Of a stretch of DNA of 64,000 nt, positions 1 through 9,203 are shown one piece after another. Both the position numbers and the translations under genes were made by a program. The DNA lies in contig NZ_LQPP01000013.1 in the NCBI RefSeq assembly GCF_002102345.1, positions 124,001-188,000 on the forward strand, read 5' to 3'. Each line of letters opens with the position of its first letter. The first letter of the stretch is position 1. Origin of the DNA: Mycolicibacterium peregrinum (GTDB taxonomy: Bacteria; Actinomycetota; Actinomycetes; Mycobacteriales; Mycobacteriaceae). The notes beneath the pieces were generated by a model. It did no database searches. It saw only the letters and a program-made list of their open reading frames with translations, and was not told where the DNA came from.

Positions 1-444
1 TTGCCCGCCCACGAGGCCAACCTGCGGCTGATGGGTGCCGACCGGGTACTCGAACACCTGAGCCTCCGTACCCGGTTGTTTGCCGCACCGGGTTGGACGG
101 TATCGCCCGGCACGGTGACCGCACTGCCGCGCAACGGTTTTCGACTGCTCGCCGATCTCAACGGCGTCACCGACCTGGTTCGTGGGACGACGACGCGAGC
201 GCGCGTGGTCGGTATCGGCGAGGGATTCCTGTCCGAGCCGTGGTGGTGCCGGACCGTGGTGCTCGCCGCCGAGCGCACCGCGCGACGCGAAGGCCTCGTG
301 CGGGTCGCGGTCGCTGCCAAGCACCTGCGCAGGCCCGGCCCCCGCCAGGCCATGCTCGACGCGATCGACCTGGCTTTGCTGCACCGGTGTGAGCCGGTGG
401 TTTACCGGTGGCGAGGTTTTTCGGCTCTGACCGAGGCCGCCTGA
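1..444 (+). CDS. DUF2334/polysaccharide deacetylase-like protein, C-terminal part
   Basis: Open reading frame running in from the left edge, so the true start is probably outside the window. The segment around residues 23-55, with RTRLFAAPGWTVSPGT followed by GFRLLADLNGV, resembles the last strands of the NodB-like barrel of DUF2334 polysaccharide deacetylase-like proteins, where a conserved PGW turn follows the active site. No catalytic metal ligands are visible in this part, so activity cannot be judged. It lies directly upstream of the FAD dehydrogenase in the same direction, as Rv0784 does before Rv0785. Family assignment is moderate and substrate unknown. Confidence 0.6.
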   Translation: MPAHEANLRLMGADRVLEHLSLRTRLFAAPGWTVSPGTVTALPRNGFRLLADLNGVTDLVRGTTTRARVVGIGEGFLSEPWWCRTVVLAAERTARREGLVRVAVAAKHLRRPGPRQAMLDAIDLALLHRCEPVVYRWRGFSALTEAA

Positions 445-465
445 CACGCGCTAGTGTTGCGTCTC

Positions 466-2109
466 ATGGCAGACGCCGATGTCATTGTCGTGGGGGCGGG
501 TCTCGCCGGGTTGGTCGCAGCGTGCGAACTGGTCGAACGGGGCCACCGCGTGCTGATCCTCGACCAGGAGAACGCGGCCAACCTCGGTGGGCAGGCATTC
601 TGGTCGTTCGGCGGGCTCTTCTTCGTCGACAGTCCCGAACAACGCAGGCTCGGTATCCGCGACAGTCAGGAACTGGCGCTGCAGGACTGGCTGGGAACCG
701 CGGGTTTCGACCGGCCCGAGGACCATTGGCCGCGGGAGTGGGCACACGCCTACGTCGATTTCGCGGCCGGCGAGAAGCGCAGCTGGTTGCGCGCCCGCGG
801 CCTGCAGACCTTCCCGTTGGTCGGGTGGGCCGAGCGGGGCGGTTACGGTGCACTGGGCCACGGCAATTCGGTGCCTCGGTTCCACATCACGTGGGGGACC
901 GGGCCGGCGATCGTCGACGTCTTCGCCCGCCGGTTGGTGGGGGAGCCCCGGGTGCGATTCGCCCACCGGCACCGCGTCGACGAACTCGTCGTCTCCGATG
1001 GCACTGTGGTCGGGGTGCGTGGTGCGGTGCTGGAGCCGTCCGAGGCGCCTCGCGGGGCGGCGTCCTCACGGAACGTCGTCGGAGAGTTCGAGTTCCGCGC
1101 ATCGGCGGTGATCGTGGCCAGCGGCGGCATCGGCGGCAACCACGACCTGGTGCGCAAGAACTGGCCGGCTCGCATGGGCCGGGTGCCCGAACAACTGCTC
1201 AGCGGCGTCCCCGCGCATGTCGACGGCCGGATGATCGGGATCTCCGAAGCCGCCGGTGCACGCGTCATCAACAGCGACCGGATGTGGCACTACACCGAAG
1301 GCATCACCAACTACGACCCCATCTGGCCCGACCACGGGATCCGTATCCTTCCCGGGCCGTCGTCATTGTGGTTGGACGCCAACGGAAGACGACTGCCCGG
1401 GCCGCTGTATCCCGGCTTCGACACTCTCGGCACCCTCGAACACATCTGCCGCACCGGGCAGGACTACACCTGGTTCATCCTCGACGCGCGGATCATCGCC
1501 AAGGAGTTCGCGCTGTCCGGCCAGGAACAGAACCCCGACCTGACCTCACGCAGCGTGCGTGACGTGCTGGCCCGGGTCAAGCCCGGTGCGCCGGCGCCGG
1601 TGCAGGCGTTCGTCGACCGCGGCGTCGACTTCGTCAGCGCCCGTTCGCTGCGCGAACTGGTGGCCGCCATGAACGATGTACCCGACGTGGTCGAACTCGA
1701 CTACGCCACCGTGGCCGCCGAGGTCACGGCGCGGGATCGCGAGGTGGCCAACAAGTTCACCAAGGACGGCCAGATCACCGCGATCCACGGGGCGCGCAGC
1801 TATGTGGGTGACCGGTTCACCCGGGTCGTCGCCCCGCACCGGCTCACCGACCCGAAGGCCGGTCCGATGATCGCGGTCAAACTGCACATTCTGACCCGAA
1901 AGTCCTTGGGCGGGTTGGAAACCGACCTGGACTCCCGGGTGCTCAAAGAGGACGGCACCGCGTTCGCCGGGCTCTATGCCGCAGGTGAGGCGGCCGGATT
2001 CGGCGGGGGCGGGGTCCACGGCTACCGGTCTCTGGAGGGCACCTTCCTGGGCGGTTGTATCTTCTCCGGCCGGGCCGCTGGACGCGGTGCGGCAGCCGAT
2101 ATCGCCTGA
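466..2109 (+). CDS. FAD-binding dehydrogenase (KstD/fumarate reductase-like flavoprotein)
   Basis: About 547 residues. An N-terminal dinucleotide fold has GAGLAG at residues 10-15 and an acidic residue ending strand 2 (LILDQE). The C-terminus carries the FAD-contact signature YAAGEAAGFGGGGVHGY, typical of the fumarate reductase/3-ketosteroid dehydrogenase flavoprotein superfamily. I chose the ATG at 466; an in-frame GTG lies four codons upstream. It matches Rv0785-type proteins, annotated only as FAD-binding dehydrogenases. A dehydrogenation of a lipid or steroid-like substrate is a family-based guess. It follows the DUF2334 gene after 21 bases and converges on the MBL-fold gene. Confidence 0.85.
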   Translation: MADADVIVVGAGLAGLVAACELVERGHRVLILDQENAANLGGQAFWSFGGLFFVDSPEQRRLGIRDSQELALQDWLGTAGFDRPEDHWPREWAHAYVDFAAGEKRSWLRARGLQTFPLVGWAERGGYGALGHGNSVPRFHITWGTGPAIVDVFARRLVGEPRVRFAHRHRVDELVVSDGTVVGVRGAVLEPSEAPRGAASSRNVVGEFEFRASAVIVASGGIGGNHDLVRKNWPARMGRVPEQLLSGVPAHVDGRMIGISEAAGARVINSDRMWHYTEGITNYDPIWPDHGIRILPGPSSLWLDANGRRLPGPLYPGFDTLGTLEHICRTGQDYTWFILDARIIAKEFALSGQEQNPDLTSRSVRDVLARVKPGAPAPVQAFVDRGVDFVSARSLRELVAAMNDVPDVVELDYATVAAEVTARDREVANKFTKDGQITAIHGARSYVGDRFTRVVAPHRLTDPKAGPMIAVKLHILTRKSLGGLETDLDSRVLKEDGTAFAGLYAAGEAAGFGGGGVHGYRSLEGTFLGGCIFSGRAAGRGAAADIA

Positions 2110-2110
2110 G

Positions 2111-2749
2111 TCAGAATTCCGTGCCGTTTTCCTCGGTGAGCACCTGGAATTCGGTACTCGTCATCTCGGCCAGCCGCCCGTAGTAGATCCCGCGCGCATT
2201 CGGCTCGACGATGCCCTGGTGGATCGGCACAGCCCGGTTCGGTGCGACCGCGCGCAGGTAGTCCACGGCTTCAGAGATTTTCATCCAGGGTGCGGCCGCC
2301 GGGGTGGCCAGCACGTCGACCGGTTCCCCCGGGACGAACAGCGCGTCACCTGGGTGCATCAGCCGGGCCGGGTGCTCGTCGTCGCCCAGCAAGTACGAAA
2401 TGTTGTCGATCACAGGGATTTCGGGATGGATGACGGCGTGCCGACCGCCGGTCCCTCGTACGTTGAGCGAGCCGATCCGGAACTCGTCGCCAGGGTGCAC
2501 CGCCTTCCAGGGGGCGCCCAGCTGGGCGGCGGTCTGCGGATCGGCATACAGCGCTGCTTGCGGATTGGCGTCTATCAGTGCGGGCAACCGGGCGGTATCG
2601 GCGTGATCGGGGTGCTGGTGGGTGATCAGGATGGCCGACAAACCGGTGATGCCTTCGAAACCGTGCGAGAAGTTGCCCGGGTCGAACAACACCGTGGTAT
2701 CCGAAATGCTGGCCAGTAGGCACGAATGTCCGAAATGCGTGAGTTGCAT
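2111..2749 (-). CDS. MBL-fold metal-dependent hydrolase
   Basis: 212 residues from an ATG at 2749. The metallo-beta-lactamase signature THQHPDHAD places HxHxDH at residues 44-49, and further fold histidines lie downstream (GGRHAVIH, PIHQGI). The N-terminus MQLTHFGHSCLL is typical of the UlaG/YtnP-like branch of small MBL hydrolases. It is likely a cytosolic dinuclear-zinc hydrolase of unknown substrate, corresponding to Rv0786c. It converges with the FAD dehydrogenase (one-base gap) and diverges from the secreted-protein gene with about 20 bases between starts, so the two promoters must overlap the coding ends. Confidence 0.85.
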   Translation of the reverse strand: MQLTHFGHSCLLASISDTTVLFDPGNFSHGFEGITGLSAILITHQHPDHADTARLPALIDANPQAALYADPQTAAQLGAPWKAVHPGDEFRIGSLNVRGTGGRHAVIHPEIPVIDNISYLLGDDEHPARLMHPGDALFVPGEPVDVLATPAAAPWMKISEAVDYLRAVAPNRAVPIHQGIVEPNARGIYYGRLAEMTSTEFQVLTEENGTEF

Positions 2750-2768
2750 ACCTATATTGTGGCGCTCG

Positions 2769-3428
2769 GTGGGGATATGGCGGGTGATCGTGGCGATCTC
2801 GATCGCGCTCTGTGGGCTGGCCGCAGGGCCGCCTTCGGCGTGGGCGGAACCCGGCGCGGACTGCCCGCCGCTGTGTGACCGCATCCCGGATTCGGCATGG
2901 GTGCGCGGGTCGCAACTCCCGTTGGCCCGCGAGTATCGCTGGCCCGGCCTGGCCGGCTTGGCCGTGACCTCGGTGACACCGCGCTTCCGGTTCGAAGAGG
3001 TGTGTGCGTCACCGCCCATACCCGGGGATCCGCGCGACTACGCCGTCGCGGCGCGGTCCGAGGTCTCCCAACCCGAGGGGCACTGGCAACTGCGAGCGCA
3101 GGTACTCCACTGGCGTGGGGACACCTGGCAGGGCGGACAGACCGCGCTGGCCGTGCTGCAGGGATCCGTGGATGCGCTGCGGACCTGCCCGGGCAACGCG
3201 GCGGCGATCACGACGGACCGACCGGGCCGGCTGGCGGCGGTGCTCAACACCGACGGGCAGGTGCTACATCAGTACCTACTCGCCGATCCGGACAACAGCA
3301 CGGTGGTCGAGTTGGCCATGTGGGCGAGCACGCCACCGAGAGTTCCATGGTCGGCGCCACCGGACCCTCAGGTGCTCGATGCGCTGGCCGACCCACTGTG
3401 CACGGCTTACATAGGGTCGTGCCGGTAG
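2769..3428 (+). CDS. Secreted protein of unknown function (Rv0787-like position)
   Basis: About 219 residues. The N-terminus GIWRVIVAISIALCG leads into a hydrophobic core and a likely signal-peptidase site after SAWA (AWA-EPGADC). The mature part has several cysteines (DCPPLCD, EEVCASPP, RTCPGN, PLCTAYIGSC), suggesting disulfides outside the membrane. I recognise no catalytic motif. GTG at 2769 keeps an Arg before the hydrophobic core; GTG at 2784 has a purine-rich upstream stretch and is an alternative, and TTG at 2757 is less likely. It sits between the MBL gene and purS, ending 10 bases before purS. Confidence 0.6.
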   Translation: MGIWRVIVAISIALCGLAAGPPSAWAEPGADCPPLCDRIPDSAWVRGSQLPLAREYRWPGLAGLAVTSVTPRFRFEEVCASPPIPGDPRDYAVAARSEVSQPEGHWQLRAQVLHWRGDTWQGGQTALAVLQGSVDALRTCPGNAAAITTDRPGRLAAVLNTDGQVLHQYLLADPDNSTVVELAMWASTPPRVPWSAPPDPQVLDALADPLCTAYIGSCR

Positions 3429-3438
3429 AGTGTGCGCC

Positions 3439-3678
3439 GTGGCAAAGGTGGTTGTGCACGTCATGCCCAAGGCAGAGATCCTGGACCCGCAAGGTCAGGC
3501 GATTGTCGGGGCACTTGGTCGGCTAGGACACGGCGGTATCGCCGACGTCCGGCAAGGCAAGCGTTTCGAGCTCGAAGTCGACGACTCCGTAGCCGACGAA
3601 ACCCTGGCCGAGATCGCGGAGTCTCTGCTGGCCAACACCGTTATCGAGGACTTCTCGGTGAGCCGGGAGGACGCGTGA
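3439..3678 (+). CDS. purS: Phosphoribosylformylglycinamidine synthase subunit PurS
   Basis: 79 residues from the GTG at 3439 ([19 protein letters not shown]); an in-frame GTG three codons upstream would add an unlikely MCAV. The sequence and length are typical of PurS, the small homodimerising subunit that bridges PurL and PurQ in the FGAM synthase of Gram-positive bacteria and archaea (purine step 4). Its stop overlaps the purQ GTG by 4 bases (GTGA), indicating translational coupling. purL lies 6.6 kb downstream, so the complex is encoded at two loci. Confidence 0.95.
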   Translation: MAKVVVHVMPKAEILDPQGQAIVGALGRLGHGGIADVRQGKRFELEVDDSVADETLAEIAESLLANTVIEDFSVSREDA

Positions 3679-4349
3679 GCACCCGTGTCGGGGTGATCAC
3701 CTTCCCCGGGACGCTCGACGATGTCGACGCGGCCCGAGCCGTTCGTCTGGCCGGTGCCGAGGCGGTCAGCCTGTGGCACGCCGACGCTGACCTCAAGGGT
3801 GTCGACGCCGTCGTCGTACCCGGTGGCTTCTCCTACGGCGACTACCTGCGCTGTGGGGCGATCGCCAAGTTCGCCCCGGTGATGGGCTCGGTCGTCGAGG
3901 CGGCCGGCAAGGGCATGCCTGTGCTCGGCATCTGCAACGGCTTCCAGGTGCTGTGCGAGGCCGGGTTGCTGCCCGGTGCGCTCACCCGTAACGCCGGCCT
4001 GCACTTCATCTGCCGCGACGTGTGGCTGGAGGTCGCCTCCAACACCACCGCCTGGACCACCCGCTATGACGCCGGTGCCGACCTGCTGATCCCGCTGAAG
4101 TCCGGCGAGGGCCGCTATGTCGCGTCCGAAGCGGTGCTCGACGAACTCGAGGGCGAGGACCGCGTGGTCTTCCGCTACCGCGAGAACCTCAACGGCTCGA
4201 TGCGCGGCATCGCCGGCGTGTGCTCGGAAAACCGTCGCGTCGTCGGCCTGATGCCACACCCCGAACACGCCACCGAGGCGTTGACCGGTCCGTCCGATGA
4301 CGGGCTCGGACTGTTCTACTCCGCGCTGGACGCGGTTCTGTCGGTCTAG
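3675..4349 (+). CDS. purQ: Phosphoribosylformylglycinamidine synthase subunit PurQ (glutaminase)
   Basis: 224 residues, class I glutamine amidotransferase. The nucleophile is Cys87 in GICNGFQ, preceded by [13 protein letters not shown], the PurQ oxyanion/handle motif. The second part of the triad is HPEH near residue 196 ([12 protein letters not shown]). It hydrolyses glutamine to supply ammonia to PurL for FGAM formation. It starts with GTG overlapping the purS stop. It ends 95 bases before the stop of the convergent encapsulin gene, and the gap holds an inverted repeat. Confidence 0.96.
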   Translation: MSTRVGVITFPGTLDDVDAARAVRLAGAEAVSLWHADADLKGVDAVVVPGGFSYGDYLRCGAIAKFAPVMGSVVEAAGKGMPVLGICNGFQVLCEAGLLPGALTRNAGLHFICRDVWLEVASNTTAWTTRYDAGADLLIPLKSGEGRYVASEAVLDELEGEDRVVFRYRENLNGSMRGIAGVCSENRRVVGLMPHPEHATEALTGPSDDGLGLFYSALDAVLSV

Positions 4350-4367
4350 TCCTCGACTGACTCTGGT

Positions 4368-4438
4368 GCGCCGCGAGCGTGCGCACAGTGCTGCCCGCGA
4401 GCGGCGTGCCGACCAGCAGACACGCACGCTCGCGGTGC
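4368..4438. repeat. Palindromic intergenic element / possible bidirectional terminator
   Basis: Left arm GCGCCGCGAGCGTGCG (4368-4383) pairs with right arm CGCACGCTCGCGGTGC (4423-4438), 15 of 16 positions plus one G-U. The 39-base loop can fold a smaller CTGC/GCAG pair. It occupies the whole gap between convergent purQ and the encapsulin gene, where a two-way terminator is expected, although no T tract follows either arm. The GCGAGCGTGCG core looks like a dispersed mycobacterial intergenic palindrome; copy number cannot be judged here. Confidence 0.6.
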
Positions 4439-4444
4439 AACGGG

Positions 4445-5242
4445 TCAGGCAGTGAGGGCGACGGACGCCTCGGCCGTGTAGGCCAGGAACGTCAGGGTCT
4501 CCTGCAGGTACAGCTGCACGCTCTCCGCGTCGTGGGACTGGTAGCCGATGGACACATCGGTACCCAGCTGCAGATCGAAATCGCCACCGCGGGTGGACAA
4601 TACGAACGCGCCGTCGATCGCTGGCGCCCAGATGATCTCCCCGTCGACCAAGCGGCTCAGGTGTTCGCGGATCGGGTAGCCGTGCGCGGTGGTCTCACTG
4701 ACCTTGGTGTAGGTCTCCGCTGAGAGCAGCACCGAATACGGTCCGTCGACACCGGCCAGCCTCAGCTCTGACAGGGCCTGTGCGATCACGTCGGGAATCT
4801 CACGGGCGTCGTCGGGCAGGGCCAGCGCCGGATTGGAGCTCGAGCTGCGGATGCCCTCGATGTCGGCGGCCGGATAGCCCTCGAAGATCGCCCGGTCCTC
4901 GACGAAGGCCAACTTCTTGGCGGCGTCCTTGACCGGATCCCAGTCGGAGTCCTGTGCGCCGCGCTCGACATCGTCAATCGCGGTGCGCGACACCGTGAAC
5001 GGCACACGAAGGCGCACCAGCGGTCGGGCGCCGCGCAGGTGGGCGACCACACCGTCACCGGGCGACTGCACGTCGAGCAGATGGCCCGTGCTGACCGCCG
5101 CGGTCACCGGCCCGCTGGGCTCGCTGACATCGACCACGCGCCGGCCGGCGATGTGGCGCTTGAAGGTTCGGCTGGCCTCGAGTTCGATCTCGGCCCAGGC
5201 GGACTCGGTGATCGGAGCGAGCTCGCGGTACAGGTTGTTCAT
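4445..5242 (-). CDS. Encapsulin shell protein (Cfp29 family)
   Basis: 265 residues, the usual length of a family 1 (HK97-fold) encapsulin. The N-terminus MNNLYRELAPITESAW and the segments RTFKRHIAGRRVVDV, AAKKLAFVEDRAIFEGY and YSVLLSAETYTKV are characteristic of linocin-M18/Cfp29-type shells. The product self-assembles into a protein nanocompartment that carries cargo bearing a short C-terminal signal. Its ATG overlaps the stop of the Dyp peroxidase gene by 4 bases (ATGA), so shell and cargo are co-transcribed and translationally coupled, as for Rv0799c-Rv0798c. Confidence 0.95.
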   Translation of the reverse strand: MNNLYRELAPITESAWAEIELEASRTFKRHIAGRRVVDVSEPSGPVTAAVSTGHLLDVQSPGDGVVAHLRGARPLVRLRVPFTVSRTAIDDVERGAQDSDWDPVKDAAKKLAFVEDRAIFEGYPAADIEGIRSSSSNPALALPDDAREIPDVIAQALSELRLAGVDGPYSVLLSAETYTKVSETTAHGYPIREHLSRLVDGEIIWAPAIDGAFVLSTRGGDFDLQLGTDVSIGYQSHDAESVQLYLQETLTFLAYTAEASVALTA

Positions 5243-6270
5243 TGCGGGATTCCTTTCAGACTGCCGATGCCGAGCGAGCCGTCGCGGTGGCCCTCCGTGG
5301 GTGAATCTTCCTGTGCTGCCGCCGTTTCTTCCAACGACGGCAGCGGCGGTGGATCATCCAGAAAATCGATCGTGGGAGTGAAGAACAGCCCTCCGGTCAG
5401 AGCGGTGGAGAAATCCAGGATCCGGTCGGTGTTCCCGGGTGGGTCGCCGATGAACATGTTGTTCAGCATCCGCTCGGTGACCGCCGGGGTGCGCGAATAA
5501 CCGATGTAGTACGTACCGAACTCGCCCTTGCCGATCTCGCCGAACGGCATGTTGTGCCGAATGATCTTCAGCTCGTTGCCCTCGTCGTCTTCGATGACGT
5601 TGAGCGCGACGTGCGAATTGGCGGGTTTGACCGCGTCGTCGAGCTCGATGTCGTCGAGCTTGGTGCGGCCGATCACCCGCTCCTGCTCTTCGGTGGACAA
5701 CGAATTCCACGAGCCCATGTCATGCACGTACTTCTGCACGTGGACGTAGCAGCCTCCGGCGAAATCCGGGTCCTCGTCGCCGATCTGGCTGGCATTGACG
5801 GCCACCGGGCCGTCCGGATTCTCGGTTCCGTCGACGAACCCCATCAGGTCGCGGTTGTCGAAGAACTTGAACCCGTGCACCTCGTCGACGATCGTGACGG
5901 CGCCGGCCAGGGCATCGGCGAATTTGGTGGCGAGCTCGAAGCACACGTCCATCGACTCGGCACGCAGGTGGAACAACAGGTCCCCCGGTGTCGCCGGGGC
6001 CCGGTGCCGCGGACCTTCCAGCGGGATGAACGGGTGAAGTTCAGCGGGACGCGGGCCGGAGAACAACCGGTCCCAGGCGTCGGAGCCGATCGACACGATG
6101 GCCGACAGGTGCTTGGTCGGGTCCCGGAAACCGATGGCACGCACCAGACCTGAAATGTCGGCCAGCGCGTCGTGGACCGTCGCCTCACCGCCCGGATCGA
6201 TCGTTGCGACCATGAACACGGCAGCCGGTGTCAGCGGCGCCAGAACCGGTTGAGGCTGTGGTGCGGGCAC
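5239..6270 (-). CDS. Dye-decolorizing (Dyp-type) heme peroxidase, encapsulin cargo
   Basis: 343 residues from a GTG at 6270. The Dyp GxxDG motif is seen in LMGFVDGTENPDGP, the candidate proximal heme histidine in KPANSHVALN, and the distal arginine region in IIRHNMPFG. The last 14 residues, DGSLGIGSLKGIPQ, match the encapsulin targeting peptide pattern (SLGIGSLKG), linked by a flexible Pro/acidic stretch (LDDPPPLPSLEETAAAQED). The enzyme uses peroxide to oxidise substrates inside the shell encoded just downstream. About 50 bases separate it from the divergent aminopeptidase gene. Confidence 0.95.
   Translation of the reverse strand: MPAPQPQPVLAPLTPAAVFMVATIDPGGEATVHDALADISGLVRAIGFRDPTKHLSAIVSIGSDAWDRLFSGPRPAELHPFIPLEGPRHRAPATPGDLLFHLRAESMDVCFELATKFADALAGAVTIVDEVHGFKFFDNRDLMGFVDGTENPDGPVAVNASQIGDEDPDFAGGCYVHVQKYVHDMGSWNSLSTEEQERVIGRTKLDDIELDDAVKPANSHVALNVIEDDEGNELKIIRHNMPFGEIGKGEFGTYYIGYSRTPAVTERMLNNMFIGDPPGNTDRILDFSTALTGGLFFTPTIDFLDDPPPLPSLEETAAAQEDSPTEGHRDGSLGIGSLKGIPQ
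5242..5283 (-). other. Encapsulin targeting peptide coding segment
   Basis: Codons for the C-terminal tail DGSLGIGSLKGIPQ of the Dyp peroxidase. The SLGIGSLK core is the known cargo-loading signature that docks on the inner surface of family 1 encapsulins. It is separated from the catalytic domain by a low-complexity linker, as expected for a tethered cargo. Confidence 0.85.
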
Positions 6271-6320
6271 AACGTCGACCCTAACGCGGCGCGCGTCGAA
6301 ATCCCGGTCAAGATAGAGAT

Positions 6321-7580
6321 ATGGCAGCCAGCGCCCAGAGCATGTGCGAGTTCATTGACGCGTCCCCGTCACCGTTTCACGTCTGCGCCACCGCCGCGCA
6401 ACGGCTGCGTGACGCCGGTTTCACCGAGCTCGCTGAAACGGACGCGTGGCCCGGCACGGGGAAGTTCTTCACGGTGCGAGCGGGCTCGCTGGTGGCGTGG
6501 AACACAGAGAACACCGACGCTGCCGCACCGTTCCGCGTCGTCGGCGGCCACACCGACAGCCCCAACCTGCGGGTCAAACAGCACCCCGACCGCGTCGTCG
6601 CGGGCTGGCAGGTCCTGGCGCTACAGCCGTACGGCGGGGCCTGGCTGAACTCCTGGCTCGACCGCGACCTCGGGATCAGCGGTCGGCTGTCGGTCCGCGA
6701 CGGCAGCCGGATCGACCACCGGTTGGTGCGGGTCGACGATCCGATCCTGCGCGTACCCCAGTTGGCCATCCACCTGTCCGAGGACCGCAAGGGTGTCAGC
6801 CCCGACCCGCAGCGCCACGTCAACGCCGTCTGGGGCCTGGGGGAGCGACCCCGATCCTTCATCGGATACGTCGCCGAGCGGGCCGGCGTCGCCGAGGCGG
6901 ACGTGCTGGGCTTCGACCTGATGACCCACGACCTGACGCCGTCGGCGATCACCGGAGCCGAGGGGGAGTTCCTCAGCGCACCCCGGCTGGACAACCAAGC
7001 CACGTGCTATGCCGGGCTGGAGGGCTTCCTGGCGGCACCCGCCGGCACGCACGTGCCGGTGCTGGCCCTGTTCGACCACGAGGAAGTCGGCTCGACCTCC
7101 GATCACGGCGCCCAGTCCGAGCTGTTGCCGACGGTGCTGGAACGCATCGTGCTCGCCGCGGGCGGTTCACGGGAGGATTTCCTGCGCAGGGCCGCCGGAT
7201 CGATGGTGGCTTCCGGAGACATGGCGCACGCGACGCACCCGAACTACCCGGACCGTCACGAGCCCGGACACCTGATCGAGGTCAACGCCGGGCCCGTGCT
7301 CAAAGTGCAGCCCAATCTGCGCTACGCCACCGACGGTCGTACCGCGGCGGCGTTCGCGCTGGCGTGCGAGCAGGCCGGGGTGCCGCTGCAGCGGTACGAG
7401 CATCGCGCCGATCTGCCGTGCGGGTCGACCATCGGGCCGATGACTTCTGCACGTACCGGGATCCCGACCGTCGACGTCGGTGCGGCGCAGTTGGCAATGC
7501 ACTCCGCGCGCGAGTTCATGGGCGCCCGGGACGTCGCGGCGTACTCCGCGGCGTTACAGGGGTTCTTGTCACCGGCCTGA
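6321..7580 (+). CDS. M18 family metallo-aminopeptidase (PepC-like)
   Basis: 419 residues. M18 dinuclear-zinc motifs are visible: GGHTDSPNL (His77, Asp79), the bridging aspartate in [11 protein letters not shown], the catalytic glutamate pair in LFDHEEVGS, and a C-terminal [10 protein letters not shown] carrying a zinc-ligand histidine. It removes N-terminal residues from peptides in the cytosol. The length matches bacterial M18 enzymes and the position matches Rv0800. It is divergent from the peroxidase-encapsulin operon, and the VOC gene follows after 15 bases. Confidence 0.92.
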   Translation: MAASAQSMCEFIDASPSPFHVCATAAQRLRDAGFTELAETDAWPGTGKFFTVRAGSLVAWNTENTDAAAPFRVVGGHTDSPNLRVKQHPDRVVAGWQVLALQPYGGAWLNSWLDRDLGISGRLSVRDGSRIDHRLVRVDDPILRVPQLAIHLSEDRKGVSPDPQRHVNAVWGLGERPRSFIGYVAERAGVAEADVLGFDLMTHDLTPSAITGAEGEFLSAPRLDNQATCYAGLEGFLAAPAGTHVPVLALFDHEEVGSTSDHGAQSELLPTVLERIVLAAGGSREDFLRRAAGSMVASGDMAHATHPNYPDRHEPGHLIEVNAGPVLKVQPNLRYATDGRTAAAFALACEQAGVPLQRYEHRADLPCGSTIGPMTSARTGIPTVDVGAAQLAMHSAREFMGARDVAAYSAALQGFLSPA

Positions 7581-7595
7581 TCTAGGGTCGGCGCC

Positions 7596-7943
7596 ATGAC
7601 GCTCTCGGTGGAAATGATCACATTCGACTGCGCGGACCCGGACACACTCGCCGATTGGTGGGCGCGGGCGGTCAGCGGTTCTGTGAATGCCTATGCGCCA
7701 GGTGAATTCGTGCTCGTGCAGCGCGACGGTGGCCCGAATCTTGGCTTCCAGCGGGTACCCGACCCGACGCCGGGCAAGAACCGCGTACACCTCGACTTCC
7801 ACGCCGCGGACATGGAAGCCGAGGTAGCCAGGCTGGTGGGCCTCGGCGCCACCGAAACCGGCAGGCACAACTTCGGCGAGGAGTTCAACTGGGTCGTACT
7901 CAGCGACCCGGCCGGCAACGCGTTCTGTATCGCGGGCGGTTAA
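7596..7943 (+). CDS. VOC (glyoxalase/dioxygenase) superfamily protein
   Basis: 115 residues with the paired beta-alpha-beta-beta-beta layout of the vicinal oxygen chelate fold: MITFDCADPDTLADWWA at the start, KNRVHLDFHAADMEAEVARL in the middle and WVVLSDPAGNAFCI at the end. The metal ligand positions are incomplete compared with true glyoxalase I, so it may be a binding or non-canonical member. It corresponds to Rv0801. It is 15 bases after pepC and probably in one transcript with it. Confidence 0.85.
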   Translation: MTLSVEMITFDCADPDTLADWWARAVSGSVNAYAPGEFVLVQRDGGPNLGFQRVPDPTPGKNRVHLDFHAADMEAEVARLVGLGATETGRHNFGEEFNWVVLSDPAGNAFCIAGG

Positions 7944-7970
7944 CCGCCGGTTGCTGGCAGGATTCCGGCC

Positions 7971-9179
7971 ATGCTGTTGTCGCTCGTCGCGGTCTCGGTG
8001 GTGCTGGCCGGGTGGTCGCTCTTCTCGCGTGGCTTCGAGCGGCTACGGCTGACCGCGCCGATGGTGCTGGTGCTGGTCGGGATCGCGGTCGGTTTCACCA
8101 CCCAGGATGCGTTGGCGTCGACGCTGAATGCCGTCACCGCCCAGCACGTCGCCGAGATCATCCTTGCGGTACTGCTTTTCGTCGACGCCACCGATGTCCG
8201 CGGGGGGTATCTCGGTGCCGATCCGCGGTCGGCGCTGCGGCTGCTGTTCATCGCGATGCCACTGGGTCTGGCCGCATCGGTGCTACTGGGGTTGTGGCTG
8301 ATGCCGGGCCAGTCGTGGGCGGTGCTGCTGGTGATCGCCTGCGTGGTGGTGCCGATCGATTTCGCGCCGACGTCGTCGCTGCTGCGCGACACCCGGATAC
8401 CCGAGCGGGTCCGCGGCCTGTTGACCGTCGAGGCCGGATACAACGACGGCATCGTGTCGCCGGTGTTCATCTTCGCGCTGGTGCTGGCCTCCGATCGCAC
8501 CGATGCCGAGACCCCGCTCGACGCCCTGGCCCGGGCCGTTCCCGACGCAGGTAAGGCGCTGCTGGTCGGTGCGGTCGTCGGCGCCGTTCTGGCCATCGCG
8601 ACCAACAATGCCGAACGCCGCAGCCTGATGACCGGTCAAGCCAAGCGACTGATCCTGGTGACGGCTCCGCTGTTGTCGTTCGGCGCCAGTCTCGGCGTGG
8701 GTGGCAACGGCTTCGTCTCCGCTTTCGTCTGTGGCATCGCGTTCAACTACTTCCGGAACTCGCCGACCTTCGCCGCCGAGCTCGAGCTCGTCGACGATCT
8801 CGGATTCCTGCTGGCCTCGGTGATGTGGTTCGTGTTCGGGCTCACGGCGGTGCTGGCGCTCGGCTACGGCGTGCCGTGGGGGATCGTGGTGTTCTGCGTG
8901 CTCGCTCTGACCGTGGTGCGTATCGCCGCGGTGCTGCTGTCGATGGTCGGCTCGTCTCTGGGCTGGCGCGAGAGGCTGTTGCTGGGCGGGCTCGGGCCGC
9001 GTGGCACTCCGTCGATCGTGTTCGGACTGCTGGCCTTCAATGCCCTCGAAGGTGTGGCCGAACATACGGTCGCGCAGGTACTGGTGGTGGCGGTCCTTGG
9101 CAGCGTTGTGCTGCACGGAGCGGGCGCACCGGCGGCTGCCCGCGCCTATGCGAAATCGCAGGCCAAACCGGTCACGTGA
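7971..9179 (+). CDS. CPA1-type sodium/proton antiporter
   Basis: 402 residues, strongly hydrophobic, about 11-12 predicted membrane segments. VEAGYNDGIVSPVF carries the Asn-Asp pair with following Gly typical of the CPA1/NhaP ion-binding helix, and VVPIDFAPTSSLLRD fits the preceding unwound helix. LGGLGPRGTPSIVFGLLAF resembles the conserved RG..S motif of NhaP proteins. It is likely an inner-membrane cation:proton exchanger for pH or Na+ homeostasis. It starts 27 bases after the VOC gene and converges on the gene at 9204-10184. Confidence 0.88.
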   Translation: MLLSLVAVSVVLAGWSLFSRGFERLRLTAPMVLVLVGIAVGFTTQDALASTLNAVTAQHVAEIILAVLLFVDATDVRGGYLGADPRSALRLLFIAMPLGLAASVLLGLWLMPGQSWAVLLVIACVVVPIDFAPTSSLLRDTRIPERVRGLLTVEAGYNDGIVSPVFIFALVLASDRTDAETPLDALARAVPDAGKALLVGAVVGAVLAIATNNAERRSLMTGQAKRLILVTAPLLSFGASLGVGGNGFVSAFVCGIAFNYFRNSPTFAAELELVDDLGFLLASVMWFVFGLTAVLALGYGVPWGIVVFCVLALTVVRIAAVLLSMVGSSLGWRERLLLGGLGPRGTPSIVFGLLAFNALEGVAEHTVAQVLVVAVLGSVVLHGAGAPAAARAYAKSQAKPVT

Positions 9180-9203
9180 GGTCTGAACCCACTCGCCGCC
9201 GCA

